Shown piece by piece: positions 1 through 10,246 of a DNA stretch of 64,000 nt (the first letter of the stretch is position 1; every line of letters begins with the position of its first letter). The position numbers and the translations under genes are program-made. Below the pieces are notes generated by a model. It worked only from the letters and a program-made list of their open reading frames with translations. It had not been told where the DNA came from and ran no database searches. This stretch comes from Pseudomonas frederiksbergensis (GTDB lineage: Bacteria; Pseudomonadota; Gammaproteobacteria; Pseudomonadales; Pseudomonadaceae): contig NZ_JQGJ02000009.1 in NCBI RefSeq assembly GCF_000802155.2, forward strand, positions 1-64,000. The letters run 5' to 3'.

Positions 1-31
1 CCATCAGGCCGCGACTCAGTACCCGAATTTC

Positions 32-147
32 TTGACGACCATAGAGCATTGGAACCACCTGATCCCATCCCGAACTCAGAAGTGAAACGATGCATCGCCG
101 ATGGTAGTGTGGGGTTTCCCCATGTGAGAGTAGGTCATCGTCAAGAT
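32..147 (+). rRNA. rrf: 5S ribosomal RNA
   Basis: The 116-base stretch starting TTGACGACCATAGAGC and ending GGTCATCGTCAAGA matches the Pseudomonas 5S rRNA as I know it. The terminal stem (TTGACGA with TCGTCAAG) and the GATCCCATCCCGAACTC loop are both visible. It is the last gene of an rRNA operon whose 16S and 23S genes lie left of the window. The exact ends are good to a few bases. Confidence 0.95.
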
Positions 148-156
148 TCAATTCCG

Positions 157-191
157 AAACCCCTATCTGCTGATGCAGGTAGGGGTTTTGT
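157..191 (+). terminator. rRNA operon intrinsic terminator
   Basis: A 12-bp stem (ACCCCTATCTGC pairing with GCAGGTAGGGGT, one G-T pair) closes a four-base TGAT loop and is followed by TTTTGTTTT. It lies about 10 bases after the 5S gene and ends the rRNA transcript before recC. Confidence 0.9.
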
Positions 192-300
192 TTTGCCTGC
201 AGGAAAGTTCTTACGACACGCTCGGACAGCTCCTGGCTGTCACAGCCCCCCGACAGTGCTAAGGTTCCGCCCTAGCTTTTGCATTTTCAAGGATGCCTTT

Positions 301-3300
301 ATGCCGGACGCGACGTCCCTTAGCCCTGCTTTCATGGTGGTTCACGGGAATCGCCTTGATGAGCTGCGCAGCCTGGTTATCAGTCTGATGCGACGTTATC
401 CGCTAAGCCCTCTTGAGAATGAGATCGCCCTCGTTCAAAGCAACGGCATCGCCCAGTGGCTGAAGTTGGCATTGGCTGAGGATCCTGAAGACGACGACAG
501 TGGCGGCTGCGGTATCGCGGCCGCCATCGAGGTGCAGTTGCCTGGCAGTTTCATGTGGCAGCTCTATCGAATGGTACTCGGGCGTGATGAGATCCCGGCC
601 AAGTCCCTGCTGGATAAGGCCCCCCTCACCTGGAGGCTGATGCGTCTGCTGCCTCAGCTGATTGAGCAACCTCATTTCGAACCCCTGCGACGTTTCCTCA
701 CTCACGACGCTGATCTACGCAAGCGATACCAATTGTCTGAGCGTCTGGCTGATCTTTTCGACCAGTACCAGGTGTACCGAGCTGATTGGCTCGAAGATTG
801 GGCGCAGGGACACCACCAGACAAGGAGCGTGCGTGGCGAAACAAAGCCGCTGGCGGCGGCGAATTGTTGGCAAGCGGAGCTGTGGCGAGCCTTGCTTCTG
901 GACGTGGGAGAGGCAGGAATGGCTCAAAGTCGTGCAGGCGTTCATCAGCGCTACCTCGAGCGCATCAATAACCTTGAGGTCGCTCCAAAAGGCCTACCGG
1001 CGCGCGTAATCGTCTTTGGTATTTCTTCACTGCCAGCCCAAGCCCTTGAGGCCCTGGCCGGGCTTTCACGGTTCAGCCAGGTTTTGCTGTGCGTCCATAA
1101 TCCCTGTCGTTACCATTGGGCGGACATCGTCGCTGACAAGGACCTGCTTCGTCATCAGTACAAACGACAGGCCCGCAAAAGCAGCATGCCAAACGTCCTT
1201 GATTCGCAAGCCTTGCATCAACATGCTCATCCGCTATTGGCCGCTTGGGGAAAGCAAGGGCGCGACTACATCAACCTTCTCGACAGCTACGATGATCCAA
1301 CCACCTATCGCTCGGTATTTCGCGAGGGACGGATCGACCTGTTCAGCGAAGGCAATCCCACGACCCTTCTCAGCCAATTGCAGGACGACATCCTGGAGTT
1401 ACGCCCCCTGGATGAAACCCGGAAACAGTGGCCAGCCGTCGATCCCGAACAAGATCAGTCGATCCGTTTTCATGTTGCACACAGCGCCCAGCGTGAAGTT
1501 GAGATCCTGCATGACCAGTTGCTTGCCCACTTCAGCAGGGATCCCAGCCTGCGTCCCCGGGATATCATCGTCATGGTTCCGGATATCGACAGCTATGCGC
1601 CGCATATTCGCTCCGTATTCGGCCAGCTCGACAGGGTTGACCCACGTTTCATTCCGTTCACGCTGACGGACCAGGGCCAGCGCGGTCGAGACCCTCTACT
1701 GATTGCCGTCGAGCATTTGCTCAAGCTCCCGGACAGTCGCTTTCCGGTCAGCGAGATCCTCGATCTGCTGGATGTGCCCGCATTGCGCGAGCGGTTTGGT
1801 ATTGATGAGGCTGACTTGCCGACCCTGCACCGCTGGATCGAAGGCGCCGGTATTCGGTGGGGAATGAGTGCCGAACACCGCGCCGGCTTGGGGTTGCCGG
1901 CGGAGCTTGAACAGAACAGCTGGCGTTTCGGTCTGCGTCGCATGTTGCTGGGGTATGCAGTGGGCAATTCAGACGCCTACGAAGGTATCGAGCCCTATGA
2001 CGAGATCGGCGGCCTCGATGCGGCTTTGATCGGTCCGCTGGTCGCTTTGCTGGACGCGCTGGAAGTTGCTCACCAAGAGCTCAGCCAGCCAGCGTCACCC
2101 CGGATTTGGGGCGCGCGTTTGCATGATTTGATGCAATTATTCTTCCTGGCAAGCAACGAGCACGACGATTATCTGCTGGCCCAACTTGAAGATCTGCGTG
2201 AAACATGGCTGGAAACCTGCGATTCGGTCGGGCTGGATGACGAACTGCCTTTGACGGTGGTCAGGGAAGCCTGGCTGGCAGGGTTGGATCAGGGCAAATT
2301 ATCCCAGCGCTTCCTCGCCGGAGCGGTCAATTTCTGTACGCTGATGCCGATGCGGGCGATCCCCTTCAAGCTGGTTTGTTTGCTGGGGATGAACGACGGC
2401 GATTACCCGCGAGCTCAACCACCGTTGGATTTCGATCTCATGGGTAGCGATTATCGGCCGGGCGATCGCTCCCGGCGCGAGGATGATCGCTATCTACTCT
2501 TGGAAGCGCTGCTTTCTGCTCGGGAAATGCTCTACATCAGTTGGGTGGGTCGCAGCATTCGTGACAACAGTGATCGGCCTGCATCTGTCTTGATCGGCCA
2601 ATTGCGCGATCACCTCGCCAGCGGTTGGCGGCTGGCAAGCGGTGATGAGGATCTACTTGGGGCATTGACCCAAGAGCATCCGTTGCAACCCTTTAGCGCT
2701 CGCTATTTTTATCAAGGTGACGGGCTGTTCAGCTATGCCAGTGAATGGCGAACGCTTCACGAGCCCCGTGAGAACGATGCGATGCCTGCAATGTTGGAGC
2801 CTTTTGTCCAGGAAGAGCCCTTGGGGATCGGTCAGTTGCAGGATTTTTTGCGCAACCCTGTCCGTCATTTCTTCAGTCAGCGACTCCATGTGTTCTTCGA
2901 AGCGTTCGAAGCCCCCCTGACCGATGACGAACCTTTCGTTCTCGATGCTCTGCAGCGCTACAGCCTGAGCGACAGCCTGCTCGAAGCCGCCCTTGTTCGC
3001 CTTGATCAACCAGGCCTGGCATTGGCGGCGCACGCCAAAAGATTGCAAAACAGTGGCCTGTTACCTATGGCGGGGTTCGGTGAAAGCCTGCAACGCGAGC
3101 TGATCGAGCCGTTGCCTGACCTGCTCCAGCGCTACCAGCAACTCTTGGCTTCATGGCCAACTCCACTGACCAGTGCCGTACCCGTCAGTCTGCGGTTGCA
3201 CGATGTCAGTGTAGAAGGGTGGCTCAGCGGGTTGCACCAGCGAGCCGATGGCTCGCTTCTCGCCATCACCTCGATCCCAAACAGCATAGGTTCTACCAAG

Positions 3301-3753
3301 ACTCGCAAATGGCATCGGCTGATACGGCCCTGGGTCAATCATCTCGTAGCTTGTGCCAGCGGGCTTTCGATGACTACCGCACTGGTCGCCAGCGATGACA
3401 GCTTGCTGCTTGCCCCGTTCGAAGAGGCGGTAGCGCGACAGATGCTGGGCGATTTGCTGCAAGCCTGGCAAACCGGCATGCGCCAGCCTTTGCCTATTGC
3501 GGTGAAGACCGCGTTCGCCTGGCTCGCCCAAAGCGACCCGGAAAAAGCCCAGGCGGCGGCTCGCAAAGCCTACGAAGGCGATGGGCTGACATTTGAGGGC
3601 GAGCGCCGGGAAAGCCCAGCCCTGGCTCGGCAATACGCCGATTTCAATGCGCTGATGGCTGACGAAACGTTTCCCGACTGGTGTGATGCGCTTTACCGGC
3701 CGCTGCTCGACGCGCCTTGGCGCTCATCGGTCAGTGAGGACGCGCATCCATGA
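301..3753 (+). CDS. recC: RecBCD exonuclease V, subunit RecC
   Basis: The 1150-residue product is the Chi-recognition subunit of the RecBCD helicase-nuclease, which processes double-strand breaks for recombination and degrades linear foreign DNA. The N-terminus (HGNRLDELRSL) and the later LLGMNDGDYPR and DLMGSDYRPGDRSRREDDRYLLLEAL-type stretch are typical of RecC. The start is set at ATG 301 because AAGGAT lies 6 bases upstream; the frame stays open further upstream but runs back through the terminator and 5S gene. RecC has a helicase/nuclease-like fold without working Walker motifs, and none is visible here. The stop overlaps the recB start (ATGA), so the subunits are probably translationally coupled. 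Confidence 0.97.
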   Translation: MPDATSLSPAFMVVHGNRLDELRSLVISLMRRYPLSPLENEIALVQSNGIAQWLKLALAEDPEDDDSGGCGIAAAIEVQLPGSFMWQLYRMVLGRDEIPAKSLLDKAPLTWRLMRLLPQLIEQPHFEPLRRFLTHDADLRKRYQLSERLADLFDQYQVYRADWLEDWAQGHHQTRSVRGETKPLAAANCWQAELWRALLLDVGEAGMAQSRAGVHQRYLERINNLEVAPKGLPARVIVFGISSLPAQALEALAGLSRFSQVLLCVHNPCRYHWADIVADKDLLRHQYKRQARKSSMPNVLDSQALHQHAHPLLAAWGKQGRDYINLLDSYDDPTTYRSVFREGRIDLFSEGNPTTLLSQLQDDILELRPLDETRKQWPAVDPEQDQSIRFHVAHSAQREVEILHDQLLAHFSRDPSLRPRDIIVMVPDIDSYAPHIRSVFGQLDRVDPRFIPFTLTDQGQRGRDPLLIAVEHLLKLPDSRFPVSEILDLLDVPALRERFGIDEADLPTLHRWIEGAGIRWGMSAEHRAGLGLPAELEQNSWRFGLRRMLLGYAVGNSDAYEGIEPYDEIGGLDAALIGPLVALLDALEVAHQELSQPASPRIWGARLHDLMQLFFLASNEHDDYLLAQLEDLRETWLETCDSVGLDDELPLTVVREAWLAGLDQGKLSQRFLAGAVNFCTLMPMRAIPFKLVCLLGMNDGDYPRAQPPLDFDLMGSDYRPGDRSRREDDRYLLLEALLSAREMLYISWVGRSIRDNSDRPASVLIGQLRDHLASGWRLASGDEDLLGALTQEHPLQPFSARYFYQGDGLFSYASEWRTLHEPRENDAMPAMLEPFVQEEPLGIGQLQDFLRNPVRHFFSQRLHVFFEAFEAPLTDDEPFVLDALQRYSLSDSLLEAALVRLDQPGLALAAHAKRLQNSGLLPMAGFGESLQRELIEPLPDLLQRYQQLLASWPTPLTSAVPVSLRLHDVSVEGWLSGLHQRADGSLLAITSIPNSIGSTKTRKWHRLIRPWVNHLVACASGLSMTTALVASDDSLLLAPFEEAVARQMLGDLLQAWQTGMRQPLPIAVKTAFAWLAQSDPEKAQAAARKAYEGDGLTFEGERRESPALARQYADFNALMADETFPDWCDALYRPLLDAPWRSSVSEDAHP

Positions 3754-6700
3754 GCCGACAAATTCCCCTGGCCCTGGCATTCCCGCTTCGTGGCAGCCAA
3801 TTGATCGAGGCAAGCGCCGGCACCGGGAAGACCTTTACCATTTCTGCCTTGTATTTGCGTCTGGTGTTAGGGCATGGCGATCCGGAGACCCGATTTGACC
3901 GCGAGTTGCTCCCTCCGCAGATTCTGGTGGTGACCTTTACCGATGCCGCCACCAAGGAGCTTCGCGAGCGTATCCGCACGCGCCTTGCGGAAGCAGCGCG
4001 TTTTTTCCGTAACGAAATTCCCGCCCCGGACTCGTTGATCGCCTCGCTGCGTGATGAGTTTGGCCAGGAGCAGTGGGCAGCCTGCGCGAACCGGCTCGAT
4101 ATAGCCGCGCAATGGATGGACGAAGCGGCCGTTTCGACTATCCATAGCTGGTGCCAGCGAATGCTTCGCGAGCATGCGTTCGACAGCGGCAGCCTGTTTA
4201 CCCAGACCTTGGAAACCGACCACAGCGAATTGCTCGGGGAAGTGTTGCGGGATTACTGGCGCCTGTTCTGCTACTCGATGCAAGGCGAAGCATTGAACTG
4301 GGTGCGAACTCACTGGGGCGGCCCTGCCGCTCTGTTGCCCCGGGTAAGGGGTTTGTTTTCCAGCTCTCGAGGTGAGGCGCAGGGGATTGAGCCGGCCGAG
4401 CTGATTGCCGCATCCCTGCAGGAACGCAGCGCCGCATTGCTCGACCTCAAGGCCCCTTGGCGACAATGGGCCGTGGAGTTGCTGGAGATCTGCCAGCAAG
4501 GCGTTGCCAATAAAAGCGTTGACGGACGCAAGATGCAGGCTCGCTATTTCGAGCCCTGGTTCCAGAAAATCACTGCTTGGGTGGAGGACGAAAGTCTCGA
4601 ACTGTTGGACATTGGCACCGGCTTTACACGACTGACGCCCGAGGGCATGGCCGAGGCATGGAAAGGCGAGGTGCCCAGCCATCCAGGGCTGGATGCGATG
4701 TCAGGGCTCAAGGCCAGCCTGGACGCCTTGCCCACCCCGGACGCCGCAGTATTGCAACATGCCGCGCAATGGGTCGGGACTCGCTTCGAAGCGGAGAAGC
4801 GTCGCCGGGCGGAAATGGGCTTTGACGACATGCTGCTGCGCCTGGACGCGGCTTTGCAGGCCGAAGGCGGGGAGCGGCTGGCGAGCCTGATTCGCGAGCA
4901 ATTTCCGGTGGCGTTGATCGATGAATTCCAGGATACCGATCCGGTCCAGTACCGGATCTTCGAAAGCATCTATCGTATTGAAGAAAACAACGCGGATACC
5001 GGGCTGTTCCTGATCGGTGATCCGAAGCAGGCCATCTATGCGTTTCGCGGCGCGGACATCTATACCTATCTGCGCGCCAGGGAAGCCACCGCTGGCCGAC
5101 TGCATACGCTGGGGACAAACTTCCGCTCCAGCCATGCCATGGTCGGCGCGGTGAATCAGGTTTTCCAGCATGCCGAGGCGCGTCAGCAAGGGCGGGGAGC
5201 GTTCCTGTTCCGCGAGGCATCAGGTGAGAATCCTGTGCCGTTCCTGCCTGTGGAGTCCCAAGGTCGCAAGGAGTCATTGCAGGTCGCGGGGCAGGCCTTG
5301 GCTGCCCTGAATATCTGGCACTTGGCTTGCGACCAACCCATCTCCGGTGCGGTGTATCGGCAGCAGATGGCGGGAGCCTGCGCCAGTGAAATCACAGCGC
5401 TGCTTAACGGCGGCCAATCGGGGCGCGATGGTTTTTTCCAGGATGGAAAACTGCTTCGTGGAATTCTGCCTGCCGACATTGCCATTCTCGTACGCGATGG
5501 CAAGGAGGCGCAGGCCGTGCGAGGCGAGTTGTCTGCGCGAGGCGTGCGCAGCGTCTATCTGTCCGACAAGGACTCGGTGTTTGCCTCCCAGGAAGCACGG
5601 GACTTGCTGACTTGGCTCAAGGCGTGCGCGGAGCCGGATGTCGAGCGACTGCTGCGGACAGCCCTGGCAAGCGTTACGTTGAATCTGCCGCTTACAGAAC
5701 TCGAGCGCCTGAACCAGGATGAACTGGCTTGGGAAAGTCGCGTCATGCAGTTCCGTAGCTATCGGATGGTCTGGCGCACGCAAGGCGTGCTGCCCATGCT
5801 GAGGCGCTTGTTGCACGATTTCAAATTGCCCCAGGCCTTGATGACCCGTGATGATGGCGAGCGGGTACTGACCAACCTGCTGCACCTTTGTGAGTTGCTG
5901 CAGCAGGCCGCTGTCGAGCTGGATGGCGAGCAAGCCATGATTCGTTATCTGTCTGAGCATCTGGCCTTGACCGGGCAGGCGGGAGAAGAGCAGATCCTGC
6001 GCCTCGAGAGCGATGAGCAGTTGGTCAAGGTGATAACGATTCATAAATCCAAGGGACTTGAATACCCCTTGGTATTCCTCCCATTCATATGCTCGACGAA
6101 ACCGGTGGATGGCAGTCGACTGCCGCTGCATTACCACGATGAACGCGGCCAGGCGCAGGTTAGCCTCCTGGCTACGCCGGAGCTGGTTGCCAAGGCCGAT
6201 GACGAGCGCCTGGCCGAAGATCTGCGTCTTCTGTATGTGGCGCTCACCCGGGCCCAGCACGCCTGCTGGCTGGGAGTTGCCGACCTCAAGCGTGGCAGTA
6301 ACAACCGCTCGATCCTGCATTTGTCTGCCCTGGGCTATCTGTTGGGTGGTGGTGCGGCGTTGAACGACTCGGTGGAACTGAGGCGCTGGTTGGAAGACCT
6401 GCAGCAAGGCAGCCAGGCGGTGAGCTGCCAGGATATGCCGCAGGCCAACGACGAGCGCTATCGACCCGCACGCAACGACGCGGTACTTCTGCAACCCTTG
6501 CTTGTGCTGCGCAAAGCCAGCGAGAACTGGTGGATTGCGTCCTATAGCGCCTTGCGTTTTGGCGAAAGCCTCAACGCCGGCGGCGACACCTCGCCGGAAG
6601 ATCCTCAGGCCCAGAAGTTATTCGATGATGAGCGACTCGATCCGGACGCTCCACGGGAAACCGTGGCTGCCGGCGGTGACATCCACCGCTTTCCCCGCGG

Positions 6701-7439
6701 CCCTCACCCAGGCACCTTCCTGCACGGCCTCCTGGAGTGGGCCGCCGGCGAAGGGTTTCCGATAGAGCCAGCCATCATTGAGGATGCCATCGCCCGGCGC
6801 TGCAACCGTCGGGGCTGGAACGGCTGGATCAATACGCTGGGCGACTGGTTGCTGCACCTGACCCAGATGCCTCTGCAGATTGGCGATGGCCAGGCACCAG
6901 TGGTGCTAGGACACTTGACCCGGTTCCAAGTGGAAATGGAATTCTGGTTCGCCAGTCACAAGGTCGATGTGCTCAAGCTTGATGATCTGGTTTGCCGCTT
7001 CACCCACGACGGTGCGCCTCGTGTCGCTGCCGAACCCGTATTGCTCAATGGTATGTTCAAAGGGTTTATCGACCTGGCCTTCGAGCACGACGGCCGGTAT
7101 TACGTGGCCGACTACAAATCCAATTGGCTGGGAATGGACGACGCGGCCTATACCAGGCAGGCCATGGAGCAATCGATCCTGGACAACCGCTATGACCTGC
7201 AATACGTGCTGTACCTGTTGGCCTTGCATCGCCAGCTCAAGGCGCGTTTGCCCGATTATGACTACGACCGGCATGTCGGCGGCGCGTTGTATATATTCCT
7301 TCGCGGCACGCGCGCAGCCAGCCAGGGTGTCTATTTCACCAAGCCTCCACGCGCCTTGATAGAACAACTGGATCGCCTGTTCCAAGGAATGCCGGAGCCC
7401 AAGGCGGAACCTGCTTGGGTGCAGGGGGAATTGTTATGA
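3750..7439 (+). CDS. recB: RecBCD exonuclease V, subunit RecB
   Basis: The 1229-residue product is the 3'-5' SF1A helicase and the only nuclease of RecBCD. Walker A (ASAGTGKT) is at residues 21-28 and Walker B/motif II (ALIDEFQDTDP) near 390. Motif V/VI elements (HKSKGLEYP and LLYVALTRAQH) follow in the second half. The C-terminal PD-(D/E)XK nuclease shows FIDLAF and VADYKSNWLG near 1105-1128, giving the D and DYK catalytic residues. It also loads RecA after Chi. It overlaps recC by 4 bases and recD by 4 bases, so recCBD is one tightly coupled operon. Length and order are normal for Pseudomonas. Confidence 0.97.
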   Translation: MSRQIPLALAFPLRGSQLIEASAGTGKTFTISALYLRLVLGHGDPETRFDRELLPPQILVVTFTDAATKELRERIRTRLAEAARFFRNEIPAPDSLIASLRDEFGQEQWAACANRLDIAAQWMDEAAVSTIHSWCQRMLREHAFDSGSLFTQTLETDHSELLGEVLRDYWRLFCYSMQGEALNWVRTHWGGPAALLPRVRGLFSSSRGEAQGIEPAELIAASLQERSAALLDLKAPWRQWAVELLEICQQGVANKSVDGRKMQARYFEPWFQKITAWVEDESLELLDIGTGFTRLTPEGMAEAWKGEVPSHPGLDAMSGLKASLDALPTPDAAVLQHAAQWVGTRFEAEKRRRAEMGFDDMLLRLDAALQAEGGERLASLIREQFPVALIDEFQDTDPVQYRIFESIYRIEENNADTGLFLIGDPKQAIYAFRGADIYTYLRAREATAGRLHTLGTNFRSSHAMVGAVNQVFQHAEARQQGRGAFLFREASGENPVPFLPVESQGRKESLQVAGQALAALNIWHLACDQPISGAVYRQQMAGACASEITALLNGGQSGRDGFFQDGKLLRGILPADIAILVRDGKEAQAVRGELSARGVRSVYLSDKDSVFASQEARDLLTWLKACAEPDVERLLRTALASVTLNLPLTELERLNQDELAWESRVMQFRSYRMVWRTQGVLPMLRRLLHDFKLPQALMTRDDGERVLTNLLHLCELLQQAAVELDGEQAMIRYLSEHLALTGQAGEEQILRLESDEQLVKVITIHKSKGLEYPLVFLPFICSTKPVDGSRLPLHYHDERGQAQVSLLATPELVAKADDERLAEDLRLLYVALTRAQHACWLGVADLKRGSNNRSILHLSALGYLLGGGAALNDSVELRRWLEDLQQGSQAVSCQDMPQANDERYRPARNDAVLLQPLLVLRKASENWWIASYSALRFGESLNAGGDTSPEDPQAQKLFDDERLDPDAPRETVAAGGDIHRFPRGPHPGTFLHGLLEWAAGEGFPIEPAIIEDAIARRCNRRGWNGWINTLGDWLLHLTQMPLQIGDGQAPVVLGHLTRFQVEMEFWFASHKVDVLKLDDLVCRFTHDGAPRVAAEPVLLNGMFKGFIDLAFEHDGRYYVADYKSNWLGMDDAAYTRQAMEQSILDNRYDLQYVLYLLALHRQLKARLPDYDYDRHVGGALYIFLRGTRAASQGVYFTKPPRALIEQLDRLFQGMPEPKAEPAWVQGELL

Positions 7440-9523
7440 GTCGTTCTTTTGCCGATCTGCTTCCCAAGCCATCCGACGACGAGAGCCTGCGGGGCCTGGC
7501 GCCCTTGAGCGAAGTGAATGACCTCTTGCTGCTGTTGACCCGCTGGGTGGAGCGCGGTTGGTTGCGGGCCCTGGACAAGGCGTTCGTATTGTTCCTCCAT
7601 GAGTTGTGCCCGGATGACGACCCGCTGGTATTGCTTGCTGCCGCACTCACCAGCCATCAGTTGGGCCATGGGCACGTCTGTCTGGATTTGTACGAAACGC
7701 TCAAGGAACCGGATTTCGCATTGTCGTTGCCGCCGGAGGGCGACCTGCAGGCCGGCATGATGTTGCTGCCATCGCAGATATTGCAGACGCTGGACGGTGC
7801 CGGCTGGTGCAAGGTCCTGGCTTGCAGCCCGCTGGTGGCCCTGGCCGGTGACGAACGTGAGCAGATGCGGCAACGGCCGTTGGTACTCGCTGGTAAACGT
7901 CTCTATCTGCGTCGTTACTGGGGTTACGAGCGGCGAATCGATAGCGCGTTGCGTCAACGACTGGCCGATCACGGCTCGGTGCCCGATGACCTTGGAGCGC
8001 GCCTGGCCGGATTGTTCGGGCCGGCCCGCGGGACAGGTCCGATCGACTGGCAGAAACTGGCCTGCGCGCTGGCGACTCGGAGCGCGTTCAGTATCGTCAC
8101 GGGCGGCCCGGGCACGGGCAAGACCACCACGGTCGTGCGTCTGCTCGCCTTGCTGCAGGCACCCGCGGTCGAAGCAGGGAAACCGCTGCGCATTCGCCTG
8201 GCCGCGCCCACCGGCAAGGCGGCGGCGCGCCTGACCGAGTCCATCAGCCAACAGGTTCGCACGCTGGACGTCACCGATGCCGTGCGTGAACGCATTCCCT
8301 GCGAAGTCACCACGGTCCACCGCCTGCTGGGCAGTCGTCCCGGTACTCGCCATTTTCGTCATCACGCAGGCAACCGACTGCCGCTGGATGTGCTGGTCGT
8401 CGATGAAGCATCGATGATCGATCTAGAGATGATGGCAAATCTGTTGGATGCGCTGCCGCCTCACGCGCGCTTGGTATTGCTGGGGGACAAGGACCAGTTG
8501 GCTTCGGTAGAAGCCGGCGCGGTACTCGGCGATTTGTGCCGGGATGCCGAAGAGGGCTGGTATAGCCCGCAGACCCTGGCCTGGCTGGAATCCGTCAGTG
8601 GCGAGGACCTGATGGCCAGCGATCTGAAGCAGGATCTGGACGGCACCCATCCCTTGGCCCAGCAAGTGGTCATGCTCAGGCATTCCCGGCGTTTCGGCGA
8701 GGGCAGCGGTATTGGCCAGTTGGCTCGCAGGGTCAATGGGCAACAGCCGGAGCAGGCCCGAGAATTGTTGCGGGAGGGCCAATATTCCGACTTGTCCGCG
8801 TTGGCGTTGAAAGGTGAACACGATGCTGCGTTGGAACGTTTGCTGCTGGACGGCCAGGCATCGGGACCGCAAGGATACCGGCATTACCTGAGTGTCTTGC
8901 GGCAACGACGCCCGGCGGCTTCCCGTCCGCTGGAAGAAGACTGCTGGGCTGATTGGGCTCGGGAGGTCTTGTCGGCGTTCGACGAGTTCCAGCTGCTCTG
9001 CGCGGTACGCAAAGGCCCATGGGGTGTCGAAGGATTGAACCAGCGGATCACTGCGGCGCTGCTCAAGGCGCGTCTGATCGACAATGACCAGCTCTGGTAT
9101 GAAGGGCGTCCGGTATTGATGACGCGCAACGATTACGGACTGGGGTTGATGAATGGCGATATCGGTATTGCCCTCAAGTTGCCTGAGCGTGACGGACCTG
9201 ATGCAGGAAAACAGGTGCTGCGTGTCGCCTTCCCTCGTAACGACGGCCGAGGTGGCGTGCGTTTTGTGCTCCCCAGTCGATTGAATGATGTGGAAACCGT
9301 GTTCGCCATGACCGTGCACAAATCCCAAGGCTCGGAATTTACCCACACGGCATTGATTCTTCCGGACGCACTGAACCCGGTCCTGACCAAGGAGCTGGTG
9401 TACACCGCCATCACCCGGGCCAAGCAATGGTTCAGCCTGATCGAGCCTCGCGCCGGAATATTCGAAGAGGCAGTGCGACGTAAGGTCAAGCGCTTGAGCG
9501 GGCTGATGTTGGAGTGGGAATAA
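7436..9523 (+). CDS. recD: RecBCD exonuclease V, subunit RecD
   Basis: The 695-residue product is the 5'-3' SF1B helicase of RecBCD, the faster motor before Chi. Walker A (GGPGTGKTTT) is near residues 223-232 and Walker B (VVDEASMID) near 320. The C-terminal UvrD-like motif is FAMTVHKSQGSEF, then YTAITRAK. ATG 7436 is preferred because it overlaps the recB stop as ATGA, the same arrangement as recC/recB; a start 21 bases upstream is also in frame. It is the last gene of the operon, and a 147-base gap follows before yfiR. Confidence 0.97.
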   Translation: MSRSFADLLPKPSDDESLRGLAPLSEVNDLLLLLTRWVERGWLRALDKAFVLFLHELCPDDDPLVLLAAALTSHQLGHGHVCLDLYETLKEPDFALSLPPEGDLQAGMMLLPSQILQTLDGAGWCKVLACSPLVALAGDEREQMRQRPLVLAGKRLYLRRYWGYERRIDSALRQRLADHGSVPDDLGARLAGLFGPARGTGPIDWQKLACALATRSAFSIVTGGPGTGKTTTVVRLLALLQAPAVEAGKPLRIRLAAPTGKAAARLTESISQQVRTLDVTDAVRERIPCEVTTVHRLLGSRPGTRHFRHHAGNRLPLDVLVVDEASMIDLEMMANLLDALPPHARLVLLGDKDQLASVEAGAVLGDLCRDAEEGWYSPQTLAWLESVSGEDLMASDLKQDLDGTHPLAQQVVMLRHSRRFGEGSGIGQLARRVNGQQPEQARELLREGQYSDLSALALKGEHDAALERLLLDGQASGPQGYRHYLSVLRQRRPAASRPLEEDCWADWAREVLSAFDEFQLLCAVRKGPWGVEGLNQRITAALLKARLIDNDQLWYEGRPVLMTRNDYGLGLMNGDIGIALKLPERDGPDAGKQVLRVAFPRNDGRGGVRFVLPSRLNDVETVFAMTVHKSQGSEFTHTALILPDALNPVLTKELVYTAITRAKQWFSLIEPRAGIFEEAVRRKVKRLSGLMLEWE

Positions 9524-9670
9524 GGTGATGGAATGACTGGTTTTCAGCGCTTCGGTGTGTCGGTCGCGCTAATGCCTGTTTTTTGTCGGAAATCTCCGTA
9601 GGACACTGTCTCGCTGGCTTTTTGACACTGTGCTATCGTTCTGGCTCTTATCTACAGCAAGAGATCATCC

Positions 9671-10246
9671 ATGACGGCGGTGGAGCGGGAGAAGGTGGGC
9701 AGCAAGGATCGCAGGCATTATTTGCTTGCCGTTCTTTTGTGGCTGCTGTCGCCTGTGGTCCTTGCCCAGGACCCGCCGACCGCTACCCGAGCCGACCAGC
9801 GAGCCGAGGCGGTTACGCAAGTCGTATTGGGCATACTCAGCTACGCCCGTTGGCCGGTTGAGCCAACGCAATTGCAACTGTGCATCGTCGGCCCGACCCA
9901 ATACACCGATAACCTGGTCAAAGGCACCACCCAGGCCACCGGCCGACCCGTGACCGTGCAGCGCGTGCTGGCTGATTATCCGAGCATCGCCACTGACTGC
10001 AACGCTGTCTACATCGGCAACCTGAGCAGTGAGGAACGCGCTCGTCTGTTTGCCTCGCTGATCGGCAAACCGGTGTTGAGCATCAGCGAGGGCGGTGACC
10101 AGTGCACCGTCGGCAGCCTGTTCTGCCTGCGGGTCAGTGACGAGCAAGTGTCGTTCGATGTCAATCTCGATTCGGTGGCCCGCAGCGGCGTGCGTATCCA
10201 TCCGAGTGTCCTTCAATTATCGCGCCGCAGGCCTGCCGCCCCATGA
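9671..10246 (+). CDS. yfiR: periplasmic repressor YfiR (DUF4154)
   Basis: The 191-residue product carries an N-terminal signal segment (LLAVLLWLLSPVVLAQ, about residues 18-33). It belongs to the YfiR family, which holds the diguanylate cyclase YfiN inactive from the periplasm. Cysteines fall at positions 71, 110, 145 and 152, the numbering I recall for the two disulphides of P. aeruginosa YfiR, the redox-sensitive fold elements. The ATG at 9671 follows AAGAGA. The stop overlaps the yfiN start by 4 bases. In P. aeruginosa this module (TpbB) controls small-colony-variant and biofilm switching; that role is inferred here from homology and synteny. Confidence 0.92.
   Translation: MTAVEREKVGSKDRRHYLLAVLLWLLSPVVLAQDPPTATRADQRAEAVTQVVLGILSYARWPVEPTQLQLCIVGPTQYTDNLVKGTTQATGRPVTVQRVLADYPSIATDCNAVYIGNLSSEERARLFASLIGKPVLSISEGGDQCTVGSLFCLRVSDEQVSFDVNLDSVARSGVRIHPSVLQLSRRRPAAP

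Noticed and set aside
49..300. In-frame extension of recC back through the 5S gene and terminator
   Set aside because: The sequence is a structured RNA and a hairpin; the ATG at 301 with AAGGAT upstream is a proper start.
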